Origin: Planctomycetota bacterium
GTDB lineage: Bacteria; Planctomycetota; SZUA-567; H5-PLA8
DNA: 64,000 bases
Assembly (NCBI GenBank): GCA_023150555.1
Contig: JAKLKQ010000019.1
Coordinates: 1 to 64,000, forward strand
Direction of reading: 5' to 3'
The stretch's first letter is position 1. Each line of letters opens with the position of its first letter. The translations under genes were made by a program, and so were the position numbers. Below are positions 38,441 through 46,423 of this stretch, piece by piece. Below the pieces are notes generated by a model. The model had not been told where the DNA came from. It made no database searches and saw only the letters and a program-made list of their open reading frames with translations.

Positions 38441-38547
38441 CCAGCACCTCCTCTTACTAGGCACTAAACCCCGTGCCGGGTCCGATTTCAACCGTCTTCG
38501 TAAACTGCGCTTGGGAAAGGACCTACCGCTCGATATGATGCGCGCCC

Positions 38548-40296
38548 ATGGAGATCCTGAAGGGCGTCCCCGTATCGCCGGGCGTGTACATCGGCGAGGC
38601 CTTTCTCCTCGACGAGGGGGAAGAGGTCCGCATTCCCGAACGCCACGTCGCGCCCGAGCGCGCCGAGGGCGAAGTCGCGCGCTTCGAGGCCGCCTGCGCG
38701 AAAGTCACCGCGGAACTCGACGGCATCAAGGCCACCACCGAGAACCAGCTCGGCGTGCCCCTCGCCGGGATCCTCTCCGTCCAGACCCAGCTTCTGAAAG
38801 ACAAGACCCTGCGCGAGCGCATCTTCACGCGCATCCGCACGGACCATCACAGCGCCGAATTCGCTGTAGCGAAGACGCTGCGCGACGTCGCGAAGGTGAT
38901 GTCCAACAGCCCCAGCCAGATGATCGCGCATCGCGCCAGCGACATCCTGGACCTCGAGAAACGGCTGCTGAACGAACTGCTCGGCGAGGCCCGCGAGGAC
39001 CTGGCGCACCTGCAGCGTCCCGTCGCGCTGATCTCGCACGACCTGGGCCCCAGCCAGACCGCCGCGCTGGACCGCAACAAGGTCAAGGCCTTCGCCATCG
39101 ACGTCGGCGGGCGCACCAGCCACACGGCGATCCTGGCGCGCGCGCACGAGATCCCCGCCGTCGTCGGACTGGAGACGATCTCCAGCGACGCCACCGGCGG
39201 CGACACCGTTATCATCGACGGCAACCGCGGCATCGTCATTCTGCGGCCCGACAACCGCACGCTGGAGCGCTACAGGAAACTCCAGAAGGAGTTCCAGGAC
39301 TTCGAGACCTCGCTGGTCAAGGAGAAGGACCTTCCGGCGGTCACGAAGGACGGGCGCGAGATCCACGTGCAGGCGAACATCGAACTGCCCGAGGAGGTCC
39401 GCGGCGCGCTGACCCACGGCGCCTACGGCATCGGCCTGTTCCGCACCGAGTTCCTGTACCTCAAGAGCGGCGTGATGCCGGACGAGAACGACCACTTCGA
39501 GGCGTACCGAAAGAGTGTCTCGAAGCTCAACGGCCGCACCGCCACCATCCGCACCTTCGATCTCGGCGCCGACAAGATCGACCCCGTGCACTACGTCGCC
39601 GAGTCCAACCCGTTCCTGGGCCTGCGCAGCATCCGCGTCTCGATGAAGCGCCCCGAGAACTTCCGCACGCAGGTGCGCGCCATTTTGCGGGCCAGCGCGC
39701 TGGGCAAGGTGCGCCTGATGCTGCCGATGATCAGCTGCGTCGAGGAACTGCGCTGGGCCAAGGGCATCATCGAGGAAGTGAAGAACGAGCTGCGCGCGAA
39801 GAACGTTGCCTTCGACGACAAGATCCAGGTCGGGATCATGATGGAGGTGCCCAGCGCGGCGCTGCAGGCGCGGACGCTCGCCCGCGAATGCGACTTCTTT
39901 TCCATCGGCACCAATGACTTGGTGCAGTACACCCTCGCCGTCGACCGAGGCAACGAACACGTCGCGCACCTGTACAACGAGGCCAACCCCGCGGTGCTGC
40001 AATTGCTGAAGGCCATCGTCGACGCGGCGAAGGAAGTCGACCTGCCGGTGGGCATGTGCGGCGAGATGGCCGGCGAGCCCATCTACACGATCCTGCTGAT
40101 TGGCCTGGGCCTGACGGAACTGTCCGTTGCGCCGCCCAGCGTGCCGAAAATCAAGAACATCGCGCGGCTGGTCTACTACGAGAAGTGCAAGGCCATCGCC
40201 GAGCACGTGATGACGCTCAGCGAGACCGGCGCCATCCTCGACTACCTGCGCGAACAGCTGCGCATCTCTCTCCCCGACAGCAACAAGTTCGGCTAA
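38548..40296 (+). CDS. ptsI: PTS enzyme I (PEP-protein phosphotransferase)
   Basis: 582 residues, the usual length. Takes phosphate from PEP onto His and passes it to HPr in the sugar phosphotransferase system. The phospho-acceptor is H192 in GGRTSHTAILARAHEIPAVV; the PEP-binding barrel has LFRTEFLYL and the second signature DFFSIGTNDLVQYTLAVDR; the swivel domain is complete. No HPr, EIIA, EIIB/C or HPr kinase gene is in the window, so the partner must be elsewhere or the system may be regulatory. The ribosome site before the ATG is weak. Confidence 0.96.
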   Translation: MEILKGVPVSPGVYIGEAFLLDEGEEVRIPERHVAPERAEGEVARFEAACAKVTAELDGIKATTENQLGVPLAGILSVQTQLLKDKTLRERIFTRIRTDHHSAEFAVAKTLRDVAKVMSNSPSQMIAHRASDILDLEKRLLNELLGEAREDLAHLQRPVALISHDLGPSQTAALDRNKVKAFAIDVGGRTSHTAILARAHEIPAVVGLETISSDATGGDTVIIDGNRGIVILRPDNRTLERYRKLQKEFQDFETSLVKEKDLPAVTKDGREIHVQANIELPEEVRGALTHGAYGIGLFRTEFLYLKSGVMPDENDHFEAYRKSVSKLNGRTATIRTFDLGADKIDPVHYVAESNPFLGLRSIRVSMKRPENFRTQVRAILRASALGKVRLMLPMISCVEELRWAKGIIEEVKNELRAKNVAFDDKIQVGIMMEVPSAALQARTLARECDFFSIGTNDLVQYTLAVDRGNEHVAHLYNEANPAVLQLLKAIVDAAKEVDLPVGMCGEMAGEPIYTILLIGLGLTELSVAPPSVPKIKNIARLVYYEKCKAIAEHVMTLSETGAILDYLREQLRISLPDSNKFG

Positions 40297-40617
40297 CGGC
40301 AGCGGACAGGGGCGAGGGGCGAGAAGATCAAGCCGACAGCTTTCAGCTATCGGGGGTCAGCCAACGACTTCAACGCAAAGCCACAAGACGGTTGTCGCGA
40401 AGCCGCTTGCGTGTAGCGCAGGTTGCTGGTGCCACTGGATCGGCCGAGCGAAGCGAGGCCTAGCCAGTGCCGATAAACAGTACGCAACGCAAAGCGCGTC
40501 AGCGCGTGGCGCGGGTTGTCAACCCGCGCATCTGTGGCGAAGGACAACTCGGACGTTCAACCTTTCAAATGGGCAAAGCTCCGCCGCACCGATCCGTTCC
40601 TAAGAAGCGGCACATAG
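40297..40617. repeat. Gene-free stretch with dispersed repeats and hairpins
   Basis: 321 bases with no gene. It holds a G-rich CAGGGGCGAGGGGCGAG copy (about 40306-40323), an AGCTTTCAGCTATCGG-type repeat (about 40338-40360, related to one at 58909), a CACTGG/CCAGTG stem around 40432-40470, and a perfect 9-bp GCGCGGGTT stem with 3-nt loop at about 40511-40531. No T run follows the last stem on the plus strand, so a terminator role for ptsI is unproven. Confidence 0.55.
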
Positions 40618-41238
40618 TTACTTACCTGGAAGCAATTCGGTGGAACCTGTTTCCTTCCTGGCTTTGTCAAAATACGCCTTCATGGAATCGCCCGCCCCTG
40701 CGCCTTCAGATCGTGCTTTGCCCAGCTTGCGGAGCAATCTATGGCAGATCATGCCAACGTTCTCTCCGGGACCGCCTCCGCCGTCAAAGATTCCAAATTT
40801 GTCTTCTTTGTGCGCTTCCAGCAGCGTGCGGACATTATCGCCGCGCAGGCGCAATTCTTCCTCGATCGCCTTGTTTCCATCCCGGACGAGGAAGTATTCC
40901 GAAAGCCCGGCGTAATCGTATCGGAACATCAGGATCAAGACGTTGTCCGGCTGCTTCTTTAGGATTTTCCGAAGTTCCTCGACGCCCGCTTCACCGATGT
41001 CCATGGAATCCCGTTGGAATTCTCGCCACAACTGGTCCACTTCTTCCTCTTTGGACGCCGGTGCTCGGCCCTCCGGGAGCGTGGATGCCCTGACCGAAGG
41101 CCACAAGGCCAGAGCTTCTTCTTTCGTGGAAATCTTTGAACCGGTAACAGTCGCATTCGGATTCTTTTTCCCGGTACTGCAGCCAGCAAAAAACGCCAGG
41201 AGTGCGAAAGCCGAAAGCAGCGTCGTCGTCATTCTCAT
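40618..41238 (-). CDS. Lipoprotein of unknown function, 206 residues
   Basis: Signal peptide with lipobox FAGC (LLAFFAGCSTGKK). The mature part is mostly helical and charged (KEEEVDQLWREFQRDSMDIG; VEELRKILKKQPDNVLILMF), a pattern like single TPR or Sel1-type helices, but I do not recognise the family. A Gly-rich loop, FDGGGGPGENVG, lies near residue 150. GGAGG is about eight bases before the ATG. It probably sits in the envelope facing the periplasm. Confidence 0.7.
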   Translation of the reverse strand: MRMTTTLLSAFALLAFFAGCSTGKKNPNATVTGSKISTKEEALALWPSVRASTLPEGRAPASKEEEVDQLWREFQRDSMDIGEAGVEELRKILKKQPDNVLILMFRYDYAGLSEYFLVRDGNKAIEEELRLRGDNVRTLLEAHKEDKFGIFDGGGGPGENVGMICHRLLRKLGKARSEGAGAGDSMKAYFDKARKETGSTELLPGK

Positions 41239-41293
41239 AAAACGAACCTCCGCGCGGATATTACCGCTCTTGCTCGTTTTCTTTCACCTTCGG

Positions 41294-41590
41294 CTACGCC
41301 GAGAAATCGAAGGTGACTTCGGTCGAGGAGGCCTCGCCGAGCCAAGCCTGCATCATGCGCGCAAATTTGGCTTCGTAGTCCTTCCCGATGACTTCCTTTC
41401 TTAGCATGCCCTTGCGCCGGGGTTCCAGGAAGAAGCTGTCGTGGGTGACCTCGTAGCGCACGCGAAACCTGTCGCGTTTGGGGCTAAAGGACAGACTCGT
41501 TTGCGGGATGGAACGCTTTATGGAATCGCCCGGCAACAGACACAGGAGATCGTCGGGCAGCGCGAGCCATTCCAGGCGGCTGCGGCGTTC
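41294..41590 (-). pseudogene. Reading frame without a start, possible frameshifted gene end
   Basis: From about 41590 downstream this frame reads like real protein (LPDDLLCLLPGDSIKRSI; SPKRDRFRVRYEVTHDSFF; EVIGKDYEAKFARMMQAWLG), but it has no ATG, GTG or TTG near its beginning. Upstream, the frame is the shadow of the gene at 41589-41918. Either that gene and this stretch were once one gene joined by a frameshift near 41589, or the start has been lost. A sequencing error would look the same. Family unknown. Confidence 0.45.
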
Positions 41591-41918
41591 AGCGCTTCCA
41601 GAAGAAGGAGTACTCGCCCGTGCGGCTGAGGATCGCCTGGATGCGGCCGGTCTCGGTCTCGAGTTCAAAGAGCGCAGCGTCGCGGTCAAGGGGCTCATAG
41701 ATGCGCACCAGCCGAGCGCTGATGACGTGCACGTCGAGTTCGTGGGTGGCGGCTTCGGAGACTTCCTTGAGCTTGAGCGCCCAGGCCGAGTCGCTGAGCG
41801 GCGCGGCCTCGGTCTGCGTGTCGGCGCCGAGCAGGTGCGCGAGGCGCCCGCTGGGTGAATCGTGCTTGTCGTGTGCAGCGCGAGCGTTCCGCGCCCGATT
41901 GGGGTCGGAGCCAGGCAT
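41589..41918 (-). CDS. Hypothetical protein, 109 residues
   Basis: The second half is convincing beta-rich protein (HELDVHVISARLVRIYEPL; AALFELETETGRIQAIL; RTGEYSFFWKR). The first 40 residues are charged and low-complexity with no signal peptide. Family not recognised. It stops exactly where the start-less downstream frame begins, so it may be the N-terminal part of a broken gene. No clear ribosome site; a TATACT lies about 15 bases upstream without a good -35. Confidence 0.5.
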   Translation of the reverse strand: MPGSDPNRARNARAAHDKHDSPSGRLAHLLGADTQTEAAPLSDSAWALKLKEVSEAATHELDVHVISARLVRIYEPLDRDAALFELETETGRIQAILSRTGEYSFFWKR

Positions 41919-42357
41919 AAGAAAAGCCCCCAGTATAAGAACGACCAGGCCGAAGCCTGTAACCTGCCAGGAATTCAGATTTTACCGAAGGAAGGAGGTT
42001 CCGCGCCGCGGATGCTTCGCGCCAGAATCGGAAAGTCTCCTGCGCCTTCGGCTGTCGGGACGGTGACTTCGCACGCTATGCCCCTTAGTCAAACATACGT
42101 ATGGCACTAGGTCAATGGGGTACCGGCCATTTCCCGATGGATTCCCGCCAGGATGCGAATGGGCGCGGCATGCGCGCCCGCCTACCCCTCCAGGTTTGGC
42201 GACGGACGCACATGCCGCAGTCCAAAATTTCAAGGAGGCGTCCGGGCCCGTTGGTAGGGAGAGACTCGCCCGGGAGGAGAGGGGGATCGGGTCGAGCCTT
42301 CCGCCGTTCCTGGACGCCTCCTTAAGTCGTTTTCCAACACCTCTTTGCGAAGCGGCG
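41919..42357. other. Gene-free stretch
   Basis: 439 bases in which I see no supported gene. A 10-bp self-complementary CATACGTATG lies at about 42095-42104. GGAAGGAGG at 41990-41998 precedes only a 32-codon frame, with spacing too long to trust. Confidence 0.5.
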
Positions 42358-42903
42358 TCAATGCACCGACGCGCGCTGCCGCTCCTCCGCGATCAGGGTG
42401 CGAATGCGCGCCTTGTCGCTCTCGGAAATCTCCGTGAATGCCATGCCCAGGCGCAGCGGATCCCGCGCCCGGAAGGCCTCCACCCACGACACTACCGCCG
42501 TGATCTTCAGGCGGCCGCGCTGGCCGGGCAGCGTCACGCCCATGCGCGCGAGCATCTTCGACGTCATAAGCGCACGCAGCCATGTGAGTTCCGGCAGGCG
42601 CACGTTGAGGATCAGGCCGTCGGTGTCGAGCTGGTACGTCGTGCCGTTCACTGGCGTCCCCAGCCCCGGCACGTGCCCGCGCAAATGGAACCACGCCGCC
42701 ACCGGCAGCAGCGTGTGCAAGCGCGCCACCGGACGCCGCAAGCTCTGGTAACTCGCCGCCACCGCCTGGTGCGCACGGAACGAGCGGTTGCCCTGGAAAA
42801 GGCTGAGGACCTTCGAGTTGCGCGAACTGGCGTGCGGGTCTTCCGGCGGCGTGCGCCACGCGGACGTCGGAGGGATCTGGATGGTTACGGTGGTGTCGCC
42901 CAT
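42358..42903 (-). CDS. PilZ-domain protein
   Basis: 181 residues. From about residue 55 the layout fits PilZ, the c-di-GMP-binding fold: RRPVAR (RxxxR), the LDTDGLIL strand in place of D-x-S-x-x-G, a central MARMGVTLPGQRGRLKITAV stretch and a C-terminal RLGMAFTEISESDKARIRTL. The second motif is degenerate, so nucleotide binding is uncertain. The N-terminal 50 residues are unstructured and Pro/Ser-rich. The ATG at 42903 has GGGAGTG upstream. No motility or cyclase gene is adjacent. Confidence 0.75.
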   Translation of the reverse strand: MGDTTVTIQIPPTSAWRTPPEDPHASSRNSKVLSLFQGNRSFRAHQAVAASYQSLRRPVARLHTLLPVAAWFHLRGHVPGLGTPVNGTTYQLDTDGLILNVRLPELTWLRALMTSKMLARMGVTLPGQRGRLKITAVVSWVEAFRARDPLRLGMAFTEISESDKARIRTLIAEERQRASVH

Positions 42904-43404
42904 GTAGGACACTCCCGCAGGGGCCCTCATCCGAATGGGGAATGAGGCGCGCCCGGGTCTCGGCTCCCGCGGGCCTCGGCGAGCTACCCACTCGCCTCGA
43001 ACGGCCCTGCTGCTACCGGAAGATTTAATTACAACTTATTACATCTTAATTTTTAAGCCGTCCCGCCCTGTGGGGGACCACCCCCCATCTCACTTCACGG
43101 CGGGGCACCGGACGATCGACATTCAAGGCGGGACGGCTTTAAAGGCTTATCTCTCCTCAAGTTAGCGCGGCGTAAGAAGCTCTCTTCGCTCCCTCGCTTC
43201 GACGGATTGCTCTATGTGCAAAGAGGTGGCCATCGGCGCAGAAATCTTGCGTGAATGTTGCAACTTCTTGCCAGGAAAAACCTTAAACCGCCATTTTTTG
43301 AGTTGAAAAGGTTACATGAAACAGATGATCGTTACCATTTAGTGCCATTGCGTGTATAAATAGTATCAAATGTGAGCTTGGGTTACCAATTCGAATCGCT
43401 AGCG
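42904..43404. other. Gene-free stretch, AT-rich, with a structured element
   Basis: 501 bases without a gene. It contains the long inverted repeat described at 43052-43142, and AT-rich blocks at about 43020-43055 and 43280-43370 that stand out from the GC-rich surroundings. No start of a protein gene is near on either strand. Confidence 0.55.
43052..43142. repeat. Long inverted repeat, candidate structured RNA
   Basis: Arms AAGCCGTCCCGCC (43055-43067) and GGCGGGACGGCTT (43127-43139) pair perfectly over 13 bp, flanked by TTT/AAA that extend the pairing with a bulge. The 59-base interior holds a GGGGG-ACCA-CCCCC hairpin and a GACGATCGAC segment. No T run follows on either strand, so it is not an ordinary terminator. 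Confidence 0.5.
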
Positions 43405-44526
43405 CTACCGCTGCGTTTCGACCTGGAGGTAGTCGAGGCTGAGGTTGTTCTCGTCCTTGAGGTACACGCGCTTCAGGCCGGCGGCTTCCATCTGGTCGAG
43501 CAACTCGCGAACGGGCGCCTTCGGCGCGCCCTCGGCGCGCAGCAGCACGCCGGACGGCGCGTCGCGTTGGTCCTCGGGCAGGCGCGCGATCAGGCGGTCG
43601 ACGGCGGCCTTCAGGAAGGCCTGGTCGCCTACGGCGCCCTCCGTTCCGTCGATGCGAATGCGCGCGGCGCTCGCGTGGTCGGCGCTGACGGACGCGGCCT
43701 GGCTGCCGGAGTTCTTGTCGTCCTTGGCGGGCTTGGGCGTTGCGAGCAGTTCCACTACCAGGCGCTCCTCGGCGCGCGGCGCGGCGATGGTCTCGGACGG
43801 AAGGTATTGGTCGGTTTTCGAGTCTACCATGTCCTGTTGCACGTTCCCGTAGGTGCGCATTCCGAAGCGCGGTTCGGGGCAGATCAGCAGCGGCGCGGCC
43901 CAGGGTGGCTCGTTCTTCACGGCGGTGCGCTTGGCGTGCTGCTTGAAGAAGAAGCCGCTGATCTGCACGACGGGGTGGTTGTTCTTCTGGATCCCGTCGG
44001 CCAGGCGCTGGTAGGTCTTGCTGCCGGGCTTGCACAGCAGGCGCACTTCGAACAGTTCGTAGCGGCTGTTGACGACAATCGCGGGAAGCACCTCGTAGCC
44101 GGGCAGCCCGTATTCCTCCGGCAGGGGCACGCGCGCGACCTCGATCACCACCGCGTTGCGGATGGTGACGACGTGTCCGCGAAACTCGTCGGCGTGCGTC
44201 TGGAGCCTCTCGTACTCGGCCTTCTCGTCGTGTTTCTTCTCGAGCTTCCCCTCGTCGAAGATCGCGCAGACCTTCAGCAGGTACTTGAAGGTCTTGCCTT
44301 CCAGGATCGCGCACTCGTTGAGCGCGAAGCGGTCATCGACGATCTGCGCGAACAGCAGCCGGCGCTGCGCGGCCGTCACGCCCAGCGTCTCCTCTTCCTT
44401 GAAGAATGTCCGCGAGGTGTTCCTCTTCGGCCCGCAGCCGCTGCCTAACGCCAGGGCGCCCAGCACGCCCACGGCCAGCAGCATGCGGGCCCGGCGGCGG
44501 GTGGTGGAACGTTTCGGAGCGTTCAT
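43405..44526 (-). CDS. Lipoprotein with ExbD/TolR-like C-terminal domain
   Basis: 373 residues. Arg-rich start, hydrophobic helix and lipobox GSGC near residue 31. The middle (about 40-265) is an unrecognised alpha/beta domain (FRGHVVTIRNAVVIEVARVP; YEVLPAIVVNSRYELFEVRL). The last 85 residues resemble the periplasmic domain of ExbD/TolR: ARIRIDGTEGAVGDQAFLKA, then VLLRAEGAPKAPVRELLDQM and EAAGLKRVYLKDE. In ExbD that domain couples an inner-membrane proton channel to outer-membrane work and is anchored by a helix with a conserved Asp; here it is attached to a lipoprotein and no ExbB/TolQ gene is nearby. Function therefore open. Confidence 0.72.
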   Translation of the reverse strand: MNAPKRSTTRRRARMLLAVGVLGALALGSGCGPKRNTSRTFFKEEETLGVTAAQRRLLFAQIVDDRFALNECAILEGKTFKYLLKVCAIFDEGKLEKKHDEKAEYERLQTHADEFRGHVVTIRNAVVIEVARVPLPEEYGLPGYEVLPAIVVNSRYELFEVRLLCKPGSKTYQRLADGIQKNNHPVVQISGFFFKQHAKRTAVKNEPPWAAPLLICPEPRFGMRTYGNVQQDMVDSKTDQYLPSETIAAPRAEERLVVELLATPKPAKDDKNSGSQAASVSADHASAARIRIDGTEGAVGDQAFLKAAVDRLIARLPEDQRDAPSGVLLRAEGAPKAPVRELLDQMEAAGLKRVYLKDENNLSLDYLQVETQR

Positions 44527-44593
44527 CCTGGATTCCAGTCTACCACGAATCCATCTCGAAAACGGCCGAGCTCGATACCTCCCACGTATCGTC

Positions 44594-45214
44594 CTACTTC
44601 TCGAGGACCTTCACGACCATCCGCTCGATGCGGCCGCAGAGCCTCTGGCACTCGGCGAGCTGCCGGCGCGCGCGGGCCAGGCGCTGGGCGCCCTTTCTGC
44701 CCTGCCCGCCGAGGTTTCCCGCGACCTGCAGGCACACGCCGCGCGCGGCGGCTTCGAGCAGGTACGCGCCCGAGGCGACGTCCGCGACGAGGTTCGGGTT
44801 GCAGACCGGCGCGAGCTTGGCGGCCGCGGCGAGCGCCTCGGCGCAGCGCTTGAGGATCTCCTCCGGCACGCGCGTGGCCTTCTCCTGAGCGGTGGCGACG
44901 GCCTTCTTGCGCACGGCCTCGGCGTCCTTGCCGTCCTTCGGCAGGCGCCGCGCGGCCATCCAGGCCTCGTAGGCCAGGGCGTCTTCCTCGGCCAGCTGCA
45001 GCAGGCGTTCGCGCAATTCGTCGAAGCGCTTGCGCAGCTTCAGCGCCGCCGCCTCCTGCTTGCGGTAGCGTTCGCCCGACGTAAACGCGGCGCTCATGCC
45101 CGCCAGGCCCGCGCCCAGCGCGCCGCCGATGGCGCTGGCGCCGCCGCCGCCGGGCGTGGGCGTGCGTGCGGCCAACTCTGCGAGGAACGTCTCCAGCGAC
45201 TGCTCGCGGTACAT
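44594..45214 (-). CDS. Cyclodeaminase/cyclohydrolase-family protein
   Basis: 206 residues, all-helical. The start SLETFLAELAARTPTPGGGG with ASAIGGALGAGLAGM is the signature of the formiminotetrahydrofolate cyclodeaminase (FTCD_C/FchA) family, which closes formimino- or formyl-folates to methenyl-THF. The charged helices that follow (EEDALAYEAWMAARRLPKDG) and C-terminal VCLQVAGNLGG fit too. Bacterial members also function as serine-cycle cyclohydrolases. No folate or histidine-breakdown gene is next to it, so its pathway is not fixed. GGAGA precedes the ATG. The araC-type regulator diverges from it. Confidence 0.87.
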   Translation of the reverse strand: MYREQSLETFLAELAARTPTPGGGGASAIGGALGAGLAGMSAAFTSGERYRKQEAAALKLRKRFDELRERLLQLAEEDALAYEAWMAARRLPKDGKDAEAVRKKAVATAQEKATRVPEEILKRCAEALAAAAKLAPVCNPNLVADVASGAYLLEAAARGVCLQVAGNLGGQGRKGAQRLARARRQLAECQRLCGRIERMVVKVLEK

Positions 45215-45288
45215 GCGGGGATCTCCAAGTGGCGGATGCTCTAGGCGCTGATAGCATAAGGGCTTCCGGTGGTTTTGAAAGGCGCGCC

Positions 45289-46173
45289 ATGGCCGACGAG
45301 ATCGTCCTCGATGCCTACGACCTGCGCCCCCGTGTACGTATGTGGGAGTGGCATCCCGGTTTTGCCGGCGGAACCATCGGCCCGCGCGTGCCGATCGACT
45401 TCGAGTTCGTCCTGATCACCCAGAGCGCCGGGTACTTCGTCGAAGGCGAGGAGAAGACGCCGCTGCTCGCGGGGGATCTGTATCTGCTGCCGCCCAAGGT
45501 AAGTCACTGTCTGCATTGGGGTAAGCACGGCACCGGGCACTGTTACATTCACTTCGACTTTGACCTCGAGCGCAAGGAGCGCTTCGAAGGGCAGCCCGTG
45601 CGGCTGGCCGGCGCGCGGCCGTTCCCGCTGAAGCTGCGCGTCGGGATGGGCTCGCCGGCGGCGAAGCACATGCTGCGCGTCGCGGAGGCCACGCGCGCGC
45701 GCGGGCCGTGGCACCGCCTGGCGTGGCGCGCGGGGCTGCTGGAGCTGCTGGCGATCCTGGCCGCCGGTCCGCTGCGCCCGGTCCACGAGGGCGGGCGCGC
45801 GGGCGCGGGCATCTCTAAAGAGCAGGCGGTGCGGGAGTTACGCGTGCAGCGCGCGCTCAGCGTACTCGACGAACGCCTCGCCGATCCACAGCTCGCGGTG
45901 AAGCACCTCGCCGATGCCGCGCGCCTCAGCGAGCCCCACTTCCGCCGCCTGTGCCGCGAAGTCACCGGCCGCGGCCCGCTGGAAATCATGCGCCTGCGAC
46001 GACTTAGGCTCGCGCGGCAGCTGCTGCTCGATCCCGGCATGCAGGTGAGCGAGGTCGCGCGCGCCTGCGGCTTCGGCGATCCGCGCTACTTCGCGCGGCT
46101 CTTCCGGCGCGTCGAGGGCCTCTCGCCGCAGGAATTCCGCGGCTCGGTTTTGAGCGGGCGAAACGATTCGTAG
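45289..46173 (+). CDS. AraC-family transcription regulator
   Basis: 294 residues. The N-terminal cupin-like sensor (about 15-130; GYFVEGEEKTPLLAGDLYLL, PPKVSHCLHWGKHGTGHCYI) binds an effector, probably a sugar. The C-terminal double HTH (about 190-290; LADAARLSEPHFRRLCREVT; VARACGFGDPRYFARLFRRV) is typical AraC. The ATG at 45289 follows AAAGG. Its stop codon sits inside a perfect 9-bp inverted repeat. The next gene on the same strand is a GntR-LacI regulator, and a GH114-like protein lies beyond, so control of local carbohydrate genes is plausible. Confidence 0.92.
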   Translation: MADEIVLDAYDLRPRVRMWEWHPGFAGGTIGPRVPIDFEFVLITQSAGYFVEGEEKTPLLAGDLYLLPPKVSHCLHWGKHGTGHCYIHFDFDLERKERFEGQPVRLAGARPFPLKLRVGMGSPAAKHMLRVAEATRARGPWHRLAWRAGLLELLAILAAGPLRPVHEGGRAGAGISKEQAVRELRVQRALSVLDERLADPQLAVKHLADAARLSEPHFRRLCREVTGRGPLEIMRLRRLRLARQLLLDPGMQVSEVARACGFGDPRYFARLFRRVEGLSPQEFRGSVLSGRNDS

Positions 46174-46311
46174 TTACGAATCGGAAACGTTTTGTCAGAA
46201 TGGCCCGATTTGTTACCATTCTACACGATTGCCGCAACGTGCAGGATCCCAATTGAGCGCAATTCGTACGCATTGCGTATGAACTTGCACGTCGCGCAGC
46301 GCGACGTGCAA
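46164..46311 (+). promoter_or_regulatory. Cluster of four inverted repeats before the GntR-LacI gene
   Basis: In order: CGATTCGTA-gt-TACGAATCG (46164-46183, overlaps the araC-type stop), AATTG-agcg-CAATT (46251-46264), TACGCA-t-TGCGTA (46267-46279), and a perfect 13-bp pair around one base, TTGCACGTCGCGC-a-GCGCGACGTGCAA (46285-46311). The last two look like operators for dimeric regulators such as GntR/LacI proteins. The first may be a weak terminator. Confidence 0.6.
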
Positions 46312-46423
46312 TCGATAAAGCCGACTCATTCAAATGCACAAAAATCGATGCCCGTTTCGGTGCCTCCTTTTATCCCGCGGCGCTGCCCTTGCGCGCATCC
46401 GTGACTTGTCTGAAACTTGTTCC

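Noticed and set aside
43108..43142. Guanidine-II (mini-ykkC) riboswitch, because of GGACGA and GGGACGG
   Set aside because: The two ACGR loops do not sit on good short stems, the pairing is better explained by the 13-bp long-range stem, and no transporter gene follows.
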